Assembly (NCBI GenBank): GCA_964369755.1
Contig: CAYJFY010000004.1
Span: 38,785 to 102,784 of the forward strand
Direction: 5' to 3'
DNA from: CAUPWF01 sp964369755
Lineage (GTDB): Bacteria; Bacillota; Clostridia; Lachnospirales; Lachnospiraceae
DNA: 64,000 nucleotides
Under the pieces are notes generated by a model. That model searched no databases. It was not told the origin of the DNA and was given only the letters and a program-made list of their open reading frames with translations. Below, in pieces: positions 51,306 through 60,575 of the stretch. Positions within the stretch are counted from its first letter, which is position 1, and each line of letters begins with the position of its first letter. A program made the translations under genes and the position numbers.

Positions 51306-51533
51306 GAGTATAAGCATACAAGTTCAATTCTTTACCACGACATGTGGTGTCATTTTTCTAAGAATGATAAGTGAGATTTAGTAGTACCTTCGCTTGAACC
51401 ATTCAGTAACTTCATGCTTGAAACCCCATAGTAGAGCAAGGAGTATGAAAGAGTCAGGATTGATGTATTTATCAATGATTTCTGCATTCTAAATAAATTC
51501 TCCTTGCAGCACAACTGAATAAGGAGGAGACTT

Positions 51534-52469
51534 ATGACGAAGATTACAGAAGAAAATCAGAAATCAAAGAGTACAAAGGAATTCAACCTAGAGGCTGTTC
51601 GAATTACCAATAGTTTATTGTTCAAGCACATCATGAAAAATACTGAATTGTGCAAGGAATTATTAGAAGTGGTTCTAGGAGTAAAGATTCGAAAGATTGT
51701 TTACAAGGAGACAGAAAAGGAGCTAGACTTATCCTTAGATGCCAAAAGTGTACGGTTAGATGTATACCTTGAAGACGAGGATGAGGATGAAGAAAGAATA
51801 GCCTATGATATCGAAATGCAAGCGACAGACACCAAACATCTTCCAAAAAGGAGTCGTTATTATCAAGGAATGATTGACCTAAACTTAATTGACAAAGGAA
51901 GAACGTATGATGAGTTGCCAAAGAGTTTTATTATCTTTATCTGCCCTTTTGATCTCTTTGGTCAAGGACGAAGTATCTATACTTTTGAGCATATCTGTTT
52001 GGAAGATAAGAGCATTCATCTTGGAGATGAGGCAACGAAGATATTTCTGAATGCAAATAACATAAATGAAGATATAGGTAAGGAATTAAGTGCGTTTTTG
52101 AAATATGTCAAGGATGGGACTATGGATAGTGAGTTCGTAAGAAAACTTGATGATGAGATGAAAAAAGTAAAAGAGAATGCAGAATGGAGGCGAGAGCATA
52201 TGTCTTTATATGCACATGATTGTGATTTGTTGAGGCAAGGAAGAGAAGAAGGAAGAGAAGAGGGGAGCTGGCTACAATTATTACAATTGATTATTGCAAA
52301 TCATAATGAATTTTCTGTGGAAGTAGGAGCTAAGATATTCGGATGCGATATAGAAATCGTTGACGAAGTCTATCGTATTCTTGACTCGGAACAGGGGATG
52401 CACAGTGCCCAGAGTATATATGATAAGTTGACGGCTAGTGGTCATATTAAGAAATTAATAATAGAGTGA
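51534..52469 (+). CDS. Rpn/PD-(D/E)XK nuclease-family putative transposase
   Basis: A 311-residue protein of the Rpn (recombination-promoting nuclease) superfamily. FKHIMKNTELCKELLEVVLG is the typical N-terminus. The PD-(D/E)XK core is visible as VRLDVYLED followed by IAYDIEMQATD (catalytic Asp and Glu-x-Gln). SRYYQGMIDLNLI and FIIFICPFDLF follow, and a Gly/Arg/Glu hinge (GREEGREEG) leads to a helical tail. The ATG at 51534 has AAGGAGGAG upstream. Members occur in many copies in Clostridia; no terminal inverted repeats were found around this one. Confidence 0.9.
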   Translation: MTKITEENQKSKSTKEFNLEAVRITNSLLFKHIMKNTELCKELLEVVLGVKIRKIVYKETEKELDLSLDAKSVRLDVYLEDEDEDEERIAYDIEMQATDTKHLPKRSRYYQGMIDLNLIDKGRTYDELPKSFIIFICPFDLFGQGRSIYTFEHICLEDKSIHLGDEATKIFLNANNINEDIGKELSAFLKYVKDGTMDSEFVRKLDDEMKKVKENAEWRREHMSLYAHDCDLLRQGREEGREEGSWLQLLQLIIANHNEFSVEVGAKIFGCDIEIVDEVYRILDSEQGMHSAQSIYDKLTASGHIKKLIIE

Positions 52470-52551
52470 AATGAATTGAGAGAGAATTACTAGGGTTAGG
52501 GGTAATTCTCTCTTTGTTTAAAATGGAAAATGTGGGTGTTTTTTATTTTCG

Positions 52552-53787
52552 CTATTTTTTCAGTTTATTCTTTAGTATCACGATAGAACTTCTAATTAAT
52601 AGGAGAAAAAAGATTCCCGCAATCACAAGAGAATACCATGGCAATTGTGTGTGATGGACATGGGTTTCTGTATGTGTCAGCACATCAAGATGAAAAGCAC
52701 TGATGAAATAATCAAAGATCATACCAAATGTAATGGACAGTACAATGACACAACCTACGTAGATGGCAGTTATTTTCTTCCCTAGGCTTTTTGCTATCAC
52801 AATCAATGATGCCATGTTTGACACGGGTCCTGTAAATAAAAATACAAATGCTGCTCCAGGCGAAAGTCCCTTCATGATTAAGGATAGTGCAATTGGTATA
52901 GATGAGGTGGAGCAGATGTACATCGGCAAACCAACAAGCACCATTAATATCATGGATAAAATTCCGCTGTCTAAACCGTATCCAACGAAGAAGTCCTCTG
53001 GAATTAAGGTGGAGATTAGAGCTGAAATTAAAATTCCTATGATAAAGTGGAATGCGATTTCATCTAAGAAAGAACCAAAACCATAGGTGAAGACATCCTT
53101 AAGCTTCTCAGTAAATGATGTGGATGCTGGTTTTGCAGTAGAACTGCAGCAGCAACTAGCTTCTTCGGGTTCTGGTGTCGTGCCACAACAACAGCTCGAT
53201 TCGGACGGAGCAGGCACGGAGCTACAACCACAACTTGATGTGCTAGGTCCTGGCACAGAGCTACAACCGCAACTTGATACACTAGGTTCTGGCACGGAAC
53301 TACAACCGCAACTTGATGCGCTAGGTTCTGGTTTCGAGCCACAACCGCAAGTGGATTTGGTTTCGGCTAGTTTCACATCCTTGCCAAAGATATTGACGAT
53401 GGCACCAGTTATAATTCCAGAGATAAAGGCCGCACAAGCACGAAAGATTGCAATGAAGGGACCGAGAATTCCCCAGGTTGCAATGATGCTGTCTACGCCA
53501 GTCTGAGGTGTCGACACTAAAAAAGACACCACAGCACCGTTGGAACCTCCGGTTTTCTTTAGTTCTACCGCAGTTGGAACTACTCCACATGAGCAGAGTG
53601 GAAGAGGAACTCCTATAATAGAAGCTTTGACCACAGACCAGAAACTATTGCTACCAATCTGGGAGGTTATCCACTTCTTATCCACGAAACTATGTAGAGT
53701 GCCTACAAGCAACAAGCCCAACATAATATAAAATGACATGTCGATAAATAATGTTAATAAATTGCTAAAAAAACCTTGTATATTCAT
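52552..53787 (-). CDS. Metal-efflux permease (SO_0444/DUF318 type) with Cys-rich insert
   Basis: A 411-residue membrane protein with two halves of about four spans each. The first half has PLPLCSCGVVPTA and VSFLVSTPQTGVDS; the second has LPMYICSTSSIPIALSL and LFTGPVSNMASL, both typical of this permease family. Between them (about 145-222) lies a cytoplasmic or extracellular linker of six 13-residue Cys-rich repeats. The family is linked to Cu/Zn export. A SmtB/ArsR-type repressor gene lies 28 nt upstream in the same operon, so metal-induced expression is expected. Confidence 0.88.
   Translation of the reverse strand: MNIQGFFSNLLTLFIDMSFYIMLGLLLVGTLHSFVDKKWITSQIGSNSFWSVVKASIIGVPLPLCSCGVVPTAVELKKTGGSNGAVVSFLVSTPQTGVDSIIATWGILGPFIAIFRACAAFISGIITGAIVNIFGKDVKLAETKSTCGCGSKPEPSASSCGCSSVPEPSVSSCGCSSVPGPSTSSCGCSSVPAPSESSCCCGTTPEPEEASCCCSSTAKPASTSFTEKLKDVFTYGFGSFLDEIAFHFIIGILISALISTLIPEDFFVGYGLDSGILSMILMVLVGLPMYICSTSSIPIALSLIMKGLSPGAAFVFLFTGPVSNMASLIVIAKSLGKKITAIYVGCVIVLSITFGMIFDYFISAFHLDVLTHTETHVHHTQLPWYSLVIAGIFFLLLIRSSIVILKNKLKK
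53122..53355 (-). repeat. 39-bp tandem repeats encoding Cys-rich 13-residue units
   Basis: Six in-frame units such as SSCGCSSVPEPSV, SSCGCSSVPGPST, SSCCCGTTPEPEE. Each unit holds a CxC or CCC cluster and a Pro-rich spacer, giving about 14 cysteines in the insert. The first four units are nearly identical at DNA level. Confidence 0.92.
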
Positions 53788-53815
53788 AATCGTCTCCTTT
53801 TCATTTGGTTGAATT

Positions 53816-54160
53816 CTAGCAGCTTAGATGTTCTTTTGCGAGAATCAAGACATCGTGTATGTGAGTATCATTGAGTGAGTAGAAGGAGTTGCGCCCTTCG
53901 CGACGTACCTTCACGACCTTGCATTGGCGAAGGGTTTTTAATTGGTGTGAGACCGATGACTGACTCATATTTACAATCTGAGCCATATCATGAACGCAGA
54001 TTTCTTTTTCTAGCATGGCGAAGAGAATCTTCACACGGGATGAATCAGAGAAAATCTTATAAAAGTCTGCGATATCTACACAGATATCATCTTCTGGCAT
54101 TGCTTCTAATACACTTTGTGCGTGTGCACAGTGAAAATCATAATTTGAAATAGGTTTCAT
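53816..54160 (-). CDS. ArsR/SmtB-family metal-responsive repressor
   Basis: A 114-residue winged-helix repressor. The recognition helix is MSQSSVSHQLKTLRQ and the wing is VRREGRNSFYSL. A possible alpha3 ligand set is EICVHDMA (Cys, His, Asp); an alpha5 set is in DTHIHDVLILAKEHL, as in Zn sensors SmtB/CzrA. The N-terminal HCAHAQ adds further ligands. It lies upstream of the permease, with GGAGG before its ATG and a matching operator at 54180-54201. Confidence 0.9.
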   Translation of the reverse strand: MKPISNYDFHCAHAQSVLEAMPEDDICVDIADFYKIFSDSSRVKILFAMLEKEICVHDMAQIVNMSQSSVSHQLKTLRQCKVVKVRREGRNSFYSLNDTHIHDVLILAKEHLSC

Positions 54161-54179
54161 CTACATATCCTCCATTGAT

Positions 54180-54201
54180 ACATGAATAAGTGTTCATATG
54201 T
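54180..54201 (-). promoter_or_regulatory. ArsR/SmtB-type operator
   Basis: ACATGAATAAGTGTTCATATGT; on the coding strand ATATGAACACTTATTCATGT, matching the TGAAnAnnTnTTCA pattern of SmtB/CzrA-class operators. It lies just downstream of the predicted start of transcription. Confidence 0.75.
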
Positions 54202-54213
54202 GGTTGCAATCAT

Positions 54214-54242
54214 ATGATATAATATGCAAAAGAAAATGTCAA
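54214..54242 (-). promoter_or_regulatory. Predicted promoter of the arsR-permease operon
   Basis: On the minus strand TTGACA (54237-54242) and TATCAT (54214-54219) are 17 bp apart. Confidence 0.75.
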
Positions 54243-54408
54243 CAAAATAATATGGTCACACGAAAAAAGTACGAAAAACAATAAAATTTAAAAAAATAAC
54301 GATCTTCATCGCTGGTGTGACCGAAATGTGACAATCATGGCATAAGCTATAGTTGGTTAAAGAAACGAAAAGCTGAAAAATAGATAGATTCACAGATGGA
54401 TGCACTGG

Positions 54409-54440
54409 GGCGGGGGAGAATGATAAATATTTCCCTCGCC
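54409..54440. other. GC-rich hairpin upstream of the ileS promoter
   Basis: GGCGGGGGAGA pairs with TTTCCCTCGCC (two wobbles) around ATGATAAATA. It has no T-run and no gene ends just before it. From 54243 to 54408 I see nothing else recognisable. Confidence 0.5.
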
Positions 54441-54474
54441 GAAAGTGTTTACGCTGTTATTACAAAATTTTAAC

Positions 54475-54503
54475 TTGACGCAAGTGGAAAAAATTTATAT
54501 AAT
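54475..54503 (+). promoter_or_regulatory. Predicted ileS promoter
   Basis: TTGACG (54475-54480), 17-bp spacer, TATAAT (54498-54503), just before the T-box leader. Confidence 0.8.
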
Positions 54504-54514
54504 TATATCGACAA

Positions 54515-54777
54515 AAACAATGATGAAGACAGTAGGACATGAGAGGAAAGCAAAAGAGAGTCGGGGATGGTGGAAGCCCGATGCGAGTAGTTTATGTTTG
54601 AATATCACTTCGAAGTTGCAACTGCGAACGTATGAAATTATGAATTTAGGTAATAGTTTTAGATGTATCAGTAGTGGGTGCCGGCTTTCCGCCGTTATCG
54701 GGAACTCATATGATGGTATGGTGTAATCGGTGGTTTTGGTGTTTTGGCTCGTCCTTTTACAGGGCGGGCTTTTTTTG
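54515..54777 (+). ncRNA. T-box riboswitch, isoleucine specific
   Basis: Stem I elements are visible: AGAGAGTC, GGGGATGGTGGAAGCCC, and a specifier loop GAATATCACTTC with ATC (Ile codon) at 54604-54606. The leader ends in terminator GCTCGTCC / GGGCGGGC plus TTTTTTT (54747-54777). The antiterminator T-box is divergent: only GGTGGT (54729-54734) of the usual AGGGTGGTACCGCG is clear. Uncharged tRNA-Ile would stabilise the antiterminator and allow ileS transcription. Confidence 0.85.
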
Positions 54778-54853
54778 ATATATTGGAAATTCTGATTTTC
54801 GATATATCAAAGCAGGTGGCAGTAAGAGACTGCAGCATATAAGGAGGTAAGGT

Positions 54854-57800
54854 ATGTATCAAAAGGTGTCTACAGATTTAAAATTCGTAGAAAGAGAAAA
54901 ACAAGTGGAGAAGTTCTGGGCTGACCAGGATATTTTCAGAAAGAGTATGGAGAATCGTAAAGAAGGAGAGAGTTATACATTTTACGATGGTCCGCCTACT
55001 GCAAATGGAAAACCGCATATTGGTCATGTATTGACAAGGGTAATCAAGGATATGATTCCGAGATACCGCACGATGAAAGGAAATATGGTTCCTAGAAAGG
55101 CTGGATGGGATACGCATGGTCTACCTGTTGAGCTTGAGGTTGAGAAGTTACTAGGACTTGATGGAAAAGAGCAGATTGAAGAGTATGGCTTGGAGCCATT
55201 TATCGACCACTGTAAGGAAAGTGTTTGGAAGTATAAGGGGATGTGGGAAGATTTCTCTGCAACCGTAGGATTCTGGGCAGACATGGACGATCCATATGTG
55301 ACGTATCACGATGATTTTATCGAGTCGGAGTGGTGGGCGCTAAAGCAGATTTGGGAGAAGGAATTACTTTATAAAGGATATAAGATTGTACCATATTGCC
55401 CACGTTGTGGAACTCCTTTGTCGAGTCATGAAGTGGCACAAGGATATAAGGATGTGAAAGAGCGCTCAGCAATCGTGCGTTTTAAAGTGGTAGGCGAAGA
55501 TGCATTTATCTTGGCTTGGACGACTACGCCTTGGACTTTGCCGTCGAACGTTGCACTTTGTGTAAATCCGAACGAAAGGTATGTAAAAGTTAAGAAAGGT
55601 GCAAATATCTATTATATGGCAGAGGCACTCCTTGAAAAAGTGCTAGTTGAGGAATATACTGTAATTGAATCATTTGATGGGAAAGAATTAGAGCATAAAG
55701 AATATGAGCCATTATTTACTTTTGGCGTAGATGTGACAGGTGGAAAGAAGGCGCATTTCGTAACTTGCAATAACTTTGTAACCCTAACAGATGGTACAGG
55801 TGTGGTTCATATCGCACCAGCATTTGGTGAGGATGATGCGCAGGTAGGAAGAGAATATGACTTGCCATTCGTGCAGCTCGTGGATGAAAAAGGTGAGATG
55901 GTAGAATGTACTCCTTGGGCAGGAACATTCTGCAAGAAAGCAGATCCAGCAATCTTAAAAGAATTAGAGGAGCGTGGTTTGCTATTTGATGCACCGAATT
56001 TTGAGCATAGCTATCCACACTGCTGGAGATGTGATACACCGTTGATTTATTATGCAAGAGAGTCTTGGTTTATCAAGATGACAGCAGTAAAAGAAGATTT
56101 GATTAAGAACAATAACACAATCAACTGGATTCCAGAAAACATCGGAAAAGGAAGATTCGGAGATTGGTTGGAGAATGTCCAAGACTGGGGAATCAGCCGT
56201 AATCGTTATTGGGGAACTCCGCTTAATATCTGGGAGTGTAAGTGTGGACATATGCATTCGATTGGAAGTAAGGAAGAATTGAAAGCCATGTCTAAGAATT
56301 GTGGAGATGATGTAGAACTTCACAGACCTTATATCGATGAAGTGACCATTACTTGTACAGAGTGTGGAGGGGAGATGGTGCGTGTACCAGAGGTTATCGA
56401 CTGTTGGTTTGACAGTGGAGCGATGCCGTTTGCACAACATCACTATCCATTTGAGAACAAAGACTTGTTCGAACAACAATTCCCAGCCGACTTTATATCA
56501 GAGGCGGTGGATCAAACACGTGGATGGTTTTATTCATTATTGGCGATTTCTACATTGATCTTTAACAAGGCGCCATACAAGAATGTAATCGTGCTCGGAC
56601 ATGTGCAAGATGAAAATGGGCAAAAGATGAGTAAGTCCAAAGGCAATGCAGTTGATCCATTTGATGCATTGGAGACTTATGGAGCGGATGCGATTCGTTG
56701 GTATTTCTATGTAAACAGTGCGCCATGGTTGCCAAACCGTTTCCACGGCAAGGCAGTAGTGGAAGGACAACGTAAATTCATGGGTACTTTGTGGAACACT
56801 TATGCGTTCTTTGTGCTCTATGCAAATATTGATGAATTCGACGCCACAAAATATTCACTAGAATATGATAAATTAAGTGTTATGGATAAGTGGTTATTGT
56901 CGAAGTTGAACACCTTGATTCAAGTAGTAGATAATAGTTTGGATAATTATAAGATTCCTGAGAGTGCAAGAGCATTACAAGAATTCGTAGATGATATGAG
57001 TAACTGGTATGTGAGAAGAAGTCGTGAGCGTTTCTGGGCAAAAGGAATGGAGCAAGACAAGATCAACGCGTACATGACTCTATATACTGCGCTCGTTACC
57101 GTATCAAAACTTGCAGCACCATTGATTCCATTTATGACAGAAGATATCTACCGCAATCTGGTAGCTGGTATTGATACAAGTGCACCAGAGAGTATTCACT
57201 TATGTGATTATCCTGTGGCGGATGAGGCTATGATTGACAAGCAATTGGAGATCAACATGGATGAGGTGTTGAAACTAGTTGTTATGGGTAGAGCTTGTAG
57301 AAACTCAGCAAACATCAAGAATCGTCAGCCAATTGGACAGATGTTTGTGAAGGCAGAGGTGGAATTGCCAGAGTTCTATCAAGAGATTGTATTAGAAGAG
57401 TTAAATGTGAAGGCGATTACTTTCACAGATGATGTGAGAAACTTTACATCGTATTCATTTAAACCACAGATGAGAACTGTGGGACCTAAATATGGAAAAT
57501 TATTGGGTGGAATTAAAGCGGCACTATTGGAGATTGATGGAAATGTAACCATGGATCAACTCAATGAGGTAGGCAAGATTTCATTGACAATCGGTGGAGA
57601 AGAAGTAGAACTTACAACAGAGGACTTACTGATTGAGACAGCACAGATGGAAGGCTATGTATCGGAGAACGAGAACGGAATTACAGTGGTGTTGGATACA
57701 AATTTAACAGAGGAGTTATTGGAAGAGGGATTTGTAAGAGAAATTATCAGTAAAATTCAAACGATGAGAAAAGAAGCAGATTTTGAGGTTACAGACAAGA

Positions 57801-57979
57801 TAATGGTTACCTACAGTGGTACTGAAAAAGCAAGTGTTATTTTCGAAAAGTTTGGAAACACAGTAGCAAAGGAAGTATTGGCAAACTCAGTAAAAGACGC
57901 GGATCCAGTTGGATATGTGAAAGACTGGAGCATCAACGGCGAAGACGTAAAGCTAGGCGTGGAGCGCGCAAATCAGTAG
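54854..57979 (+). CDS. ileS: Isoleucyl-tRNA synthetase, long (IleS2-like) form
   Basis: Class Ia synthetase of 1041 residues charging tRNA-Ile. HIGH motif at 55-58 (in DGPPTANGKPHIGH), KMSKS at about 591-595 (GQKMSKSKGN), the CP1 editing domain with AWTTTPWTLPSN, and a long C-terminal domain. The length and the PPTANGKPH context match the eukaryote-like IleS2 group rather than the roughly 920-residue IleS1. IleS2 enzymes as a group tolerate mupirocin; that is family knowledge, not shown here. AAGGAGG precedes the ATG. Controlled by the T-box above. Confidence 0.95.
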   Translation: MYQKVSTDLKFVEREKQVEKFWADQDIFRKSMENRKEGESYTFYDGPPTANGKPHIGHVLTRVIKDMIPRYRTMKGNMVPRKAGWDTHGLPVELEVEKLLGLDGKEQIEEYGLEPFIDHCKESVWKYKGMWEDFSATVGFWADMDDPYVTYHDDFIESEWWALKQIWEKELLYKGYKIVPYCPRCGTPLSSHEVAQGYKDVKERSAIVRFKVVGEDAFILAWTTTPWTLPSNVALCVNPNERYVKVKKGANIYYMAEALLEKVLVEEYTVIESFDGKELEHKEYEPLFTFGVDVTGGKKAHFVTCNNFVTLTDGTGVVHIAPAFGEDDAQVGREYDLPFVQLVDEKGEMVECTPWAGTFCKKADPAILKELEERGLLFDAPNFEHSYPHCWRCDTPLIYYARESWFIKMTAVKEDLIKNNNTINWIPENIGKGRFGDWLENVQDWGISRNRYWGTPLNIWECKCGHMHSIGSKEELKAMSKNCGDDVELHRPYIDEVTITCTECGGEMVRVPEVIDCWFDSGAMPFAQHHYPFENKDLFEQQFPADFISEAVDQTRGWFYSLLAISTLIFNKAPYKNVIVLGHVQDENGQKMSKSKGNAVDPFDALETYGADAIRWYFYVNSAPWLPNRFHGKAVVEGQRKFMGTLWNTYAFFVLYANIDEFDATKYSLEYDKLSVMDKWLLSKLNTLIQVVDNSLDNYKIPESARALQEFVDDMSNWYVRRSRERFWAKGMEQDKINAYMTLYTALVTVSKLAAPLIPFMTEDIYRNLVAGIDTSAPESIHLCDYPVADEAMIDKQLEINMDEVLKLVVMGRACRNSANIKNRQPIGQMFVKAEVELPEFYQEIVLEELNVKAITFTDDVRNFTSYSFKPQMRTVGPKYGKLLGGIKAALLEIDGNVTMDQLNEVGKISLTIGGEEVELTTEDLLIETAQMEGYVSENENGITVVLDTNLTEELLEEGFVREIISKIQTMRKEADFEVTDKIMVTYSGTEKASVIFEKFGNTVAKEVLANSVKDADPVGYVKDWSINGEDVKLGVERANQ

Positions 57980-57986
57980 GAGGTAA

Positions 57987-58050
57987 TGTGAAAATAAAAT
58001 TTTCACACGGCAATTTGGCCCTTTTGTGCCAAAGTTGCTAGACAGCGAGA
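57987..58050 (+). repeat. Intercistronic double-hairpin element, copy B
   Basis: Hairpin 1 (57987-58007): TGTGAAAAT / ATTTTCACA. Hairpin 2 (58010-58038): GCAATTTGGC / GCCAAAGTTGC, same 29-nt length as in copy A, with T-A replaced by G-C at one pair. The tail CTAGACAGCGAGAAGAAAGG matches the tail of copy A. It begins 8 nt after the ileS stop. Confidence 0.78.
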
Positions 58051-58070
58051 AGAAAGGGATGGTTATTAAT

Positions 58071-60521
58071 ATGGCAGAATCAAAAGAGGTATTTACATTT
58101 GATAAGGCAGAATTCAAGGAAACTGTTGAGGATAATGTAAGATCCATGTATCGCAAGACGGTTGGAGAAGCGACGAAACAGCAGATTTACCAAGCGGTTT
58201 GCTATGCAGTAAAAGAATATGTAATGGACCAGTGGATTGAAACACAGAAACGATACGATAGAGAAAATCCGAAAACGGTTTATTATCTGTCCATGGAGTT
58301 TTTGATGGGGCGTACACTGGGGAATAGTTTGATTAACTTGTGTGCATACAAGGAAGTAAAAGAAGTGCTAGAAGAGTTAGGGGTTGATATCAATGAAATC
58401 GAAGACCAAGAGCCCGATGCGGCACTTGGAAACGGCGGATTGGGTCGTTTGGCTGCGTGTTTCTTAGACTCGCTAGCAACACTCGATTATGCAGCGTATG
58501 GTGGCGGAATTCGTTATCGCTATGGAATGTTCAAGCAAAAAATTGAGAATGGCTACCAGATGGAGATTCCAGATGACTGGTTGAAGGATGGTTTTCCGTT
58601 CGAACTTCGTAGACCAGAGTATGCGAAGGAAGTTCGTTTTGGAGGAACTACTTGCACGGTTCGTGATGAGAATGGTAGAGTTCATTATGACCAGAAGAAT
58701 TATACTTGCGTGCGTGCGATTCCATACGATGTGCCAATTGTTGGATATGGCAATGGAGTTGTCAACACGCTTCGTATCTGGGATGCAGAAGCAATGGATC
58801 AGTTTAGCCTAGACTCTTTTGATAAAGGGGAATATCATAAAGCGGTAGAGCATAGATATTTGGCTAGAAATATCGTAGAAGTGCTATATCCAAATGATAA
58901 CCACATGGCAGGGAAAGAGTTGAGATTAAAGCAACAGTATTTCTTCGTATCGGCGACTCTTCAGACTGCATTGGAGAAATACAAGAAACTAAATGATGAT
59001 ATTCATGATTTGCATGAGAAGGTTACCTTCCAGTTGAATGACACACATCCAACGGTAGCGGTCGGAGAGCTAATGCGTCTCCTTATGGATGAGGAAGAAC
59101 TTGAGTGGGATGAAGCGTGGGAAGTAACGACGAAGACTTGCGCTTATACCAACCACACAATTATGTCAGAGGCACTTGAAAAATGGCCGATTGATTTATT
59201 TAGAACCTTGTTGCCAAGGGTATATGAAATTATAGAAGAAATTAACCGTCGTTTTATATTAGATATTAGAGAAAAATATCCGAACAACGAAGAGAAAGTT
59301 CGAAAAATGGCTATCCTATATGATGGGCAAGTGAAGATGGCGCATCTAGCAATCTGCGCAGGATATTCGGTGAATGGTGTGGCTAGACTGCATACGGAGA
59401 TCTTGAAGAAACAAGAATTAAGAGACTTCTATGAAATGATGCCAGACAAATTCAATAACAAGACGAACGGTATTACTCAGAGAAGGTTTTTGCTACATGG
59501 AAATCCATTATTGGCGGATTGGGTAACAGACCATATCGGAGACGGTTGGGTGAAGGATTTGCCACAGCTTTCAGGATTGCTACCATTGATCGATGATAAG
59601 CAAGCCCAAGAAGAATTTATGGCGATCAAGAGAAAGAACAAAGAAAGACTTGCAAAATACATCTTGAAGCATAATGGTGTAGAGATTGATCCAGACTCTA
59701 TCTTTGATGTACAGGTAAAGCGTCTCCATGAATACAAGAGACAGTTGCTCAATATCTTACATGTGATGTACCTATATAATCGAATCAAGGAACATCCAGA
59801 ACTGTCAGTGTATCCAAGAACCTTTATCTTTGGAGCGAAGGCGGCAGCAGGATATATGCGAGCAAAACAGACGATTAAGTTAATCAATGCAGTGGCAAAT
59901 GTTGTAAACAACGATCCAAGCATCCATGATAAAATCAAGGTGGTATTTATTGAGGATTATCGTGTGTCCAATGCGGAGATGATATTTGCAGCAGCAGATG
60001 TTAGTGAGCAGATTTCAACGGCATCCAAAGAAGCATCGGGAACAGGAAACATGAAGTTTATGTTAAATGGGGCACCGACTATTGGAACCATGGACGGCGC
60101 AAACGTAGAAATCGTAGAAGAAGTTGGAATGGACAATGCATTTATCTTCGGACTCAGTGCAGATGAAGTGATTCAATATGAAAACTATGGTGGTTACAAC
60201 CCAGTGGACATCTACAACAACGACGAGGAGATTCGTCGTGTGATCAATCAATTGGTAGATGGCACATACTCGAATGGAGATGGCAATATGTTCCGAGCAT
60301 TGTATGATTCTTTATTGAATACAAATGGAACAGATCGAGCAGACACCTACTTTATCCTGAGAGACTTCCGCGCATATGCAGACGCACAACAGCGAGTAGA
60401 GGCAGCATATCGCAACAAAGAAGGATGGGCGAAGATGGCGATGAAGAACACAGCTTGCTGTGGAAAGTTTACTTCGGATAGAACGATTCAGCAATACGTG
60501 GATGAAATCTGGAAGTTATAA
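58071..60521 (+). CDS. glgP: Glycogen/maltodextrin phosphorylase
   Basis: Releases glucose-1-phosphate from alpha-1,4-glucans. The 816 residues match bacterial GT35 phosphorylases. ALGNGGLGRLAACFLDS, NDTHPTVAVGELMR and the PLP-lysine motif EASGTGNMKFMLNGA (Lys about 662) are intact. ATG 58071 is used: AAAGGGA lies about 11 nt upstream, and the next in-frame start upstream (58026) lies within the double-hairpin element. It shares the region after ileS but probably has its own control through copy B. Partner of glgB, malQ and the mutase in glycogen use. Confidence 0.96.
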   Translation: MAESKEVFTFDKAEFKETVEDNVRSMYRKTVGEATKQQIYQAVCYAVKEYVMDQWIETQKRYDRENPKTVYYLSMEFLMGRTLGNSLINLCAYKEVKEVLEELGVDINEIEDQEPDAALGNGGLGRLAACFLDSLATLDYAAYGGGIRYRYGMFKQKIENGYQMEIPDDWLKDGFPFELRRPEYAKEVRFGGTTCTVRDENGRVHYDQKNYTCVRAIPYDVPIVGYGNGVVNTLRIWDAEAMDQFSLDSFDKGEYHKAVEHRYLARNIVEVLYPNDNHMAGKELRLKQQYFFVSATLQTALEKYKKLNDDIHDLHEKVTFQLNDTHPTVAVGELMRLLMDEEELEWDEAWEVTTKTCAYTNHTIMSEALEKWPIDLFRTLLPRVYEIIEEINRRFILDIREKYPNNEEKVRKMAILYDGQVKMAHLAICAGYSVNGVARLHTEILKKQELRDFYEMMPDKFNNKTNGITQRRFLLHGNPLLADWVTDHIGDGWVKDLPQLSGLLPLIDDKQAQEEFMAIKRKNKERLAKYILKHNGVEIDPDSIFDVQVKRLHEYKRQLLNILHVMYLYNRIKEHPELSVYPRTFIFGAKAAAGYMRAKQTIKLINAVANVVNNDPSIHDKIKVVFIEDYRVSNAEMIFAAADVSEQISTASKEASGTGNMKFMLNGAPTIGTMDGANVEIVEEVGMDNAFIFGLSADEVIQYENYGGYNPVDIYNNDEEIRRVINQLVDGTYSNGDGNMFRALYDSLLNTNGTDRADTYFILRDFRAYADAQQRVEAAYRNKEGWAKMAMKNTACCGKFTSDRTIQQYVDEIWKL

Positions 60522-60544
60522 GATTATAAGTTTTGGCATATCTT
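60515..60544 (+). promoter_or_regulatory. Possible sigma-E-like promoter of spoIID
   Basis: GTTATAAG (60515-60522), 14-bp spacer, CATATCTT (60537-60544), overlapping the glgP stop. The -35 is weaker than at yabP, but spoIID is a sigma-E gene in Bacillus. Confidence 0.45.
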
Positions 60545-60575
60545 ATATACGAAGTATTGACAAAGGGAATGCGCT

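Noticed and set aside
53122..53355. CRISPR-like regular repeats on the minus strand.
   Set aside because: The 39-bp units have no unique spacers and encode Cys-rich residues in frame within the permease gene.
54445..54726. Open frame of about 93 codons upstream of ileS.
   Set aside because: It coincides with the ileS promoter and T-box leader, whose structure explains the sequence; no ribosome site.
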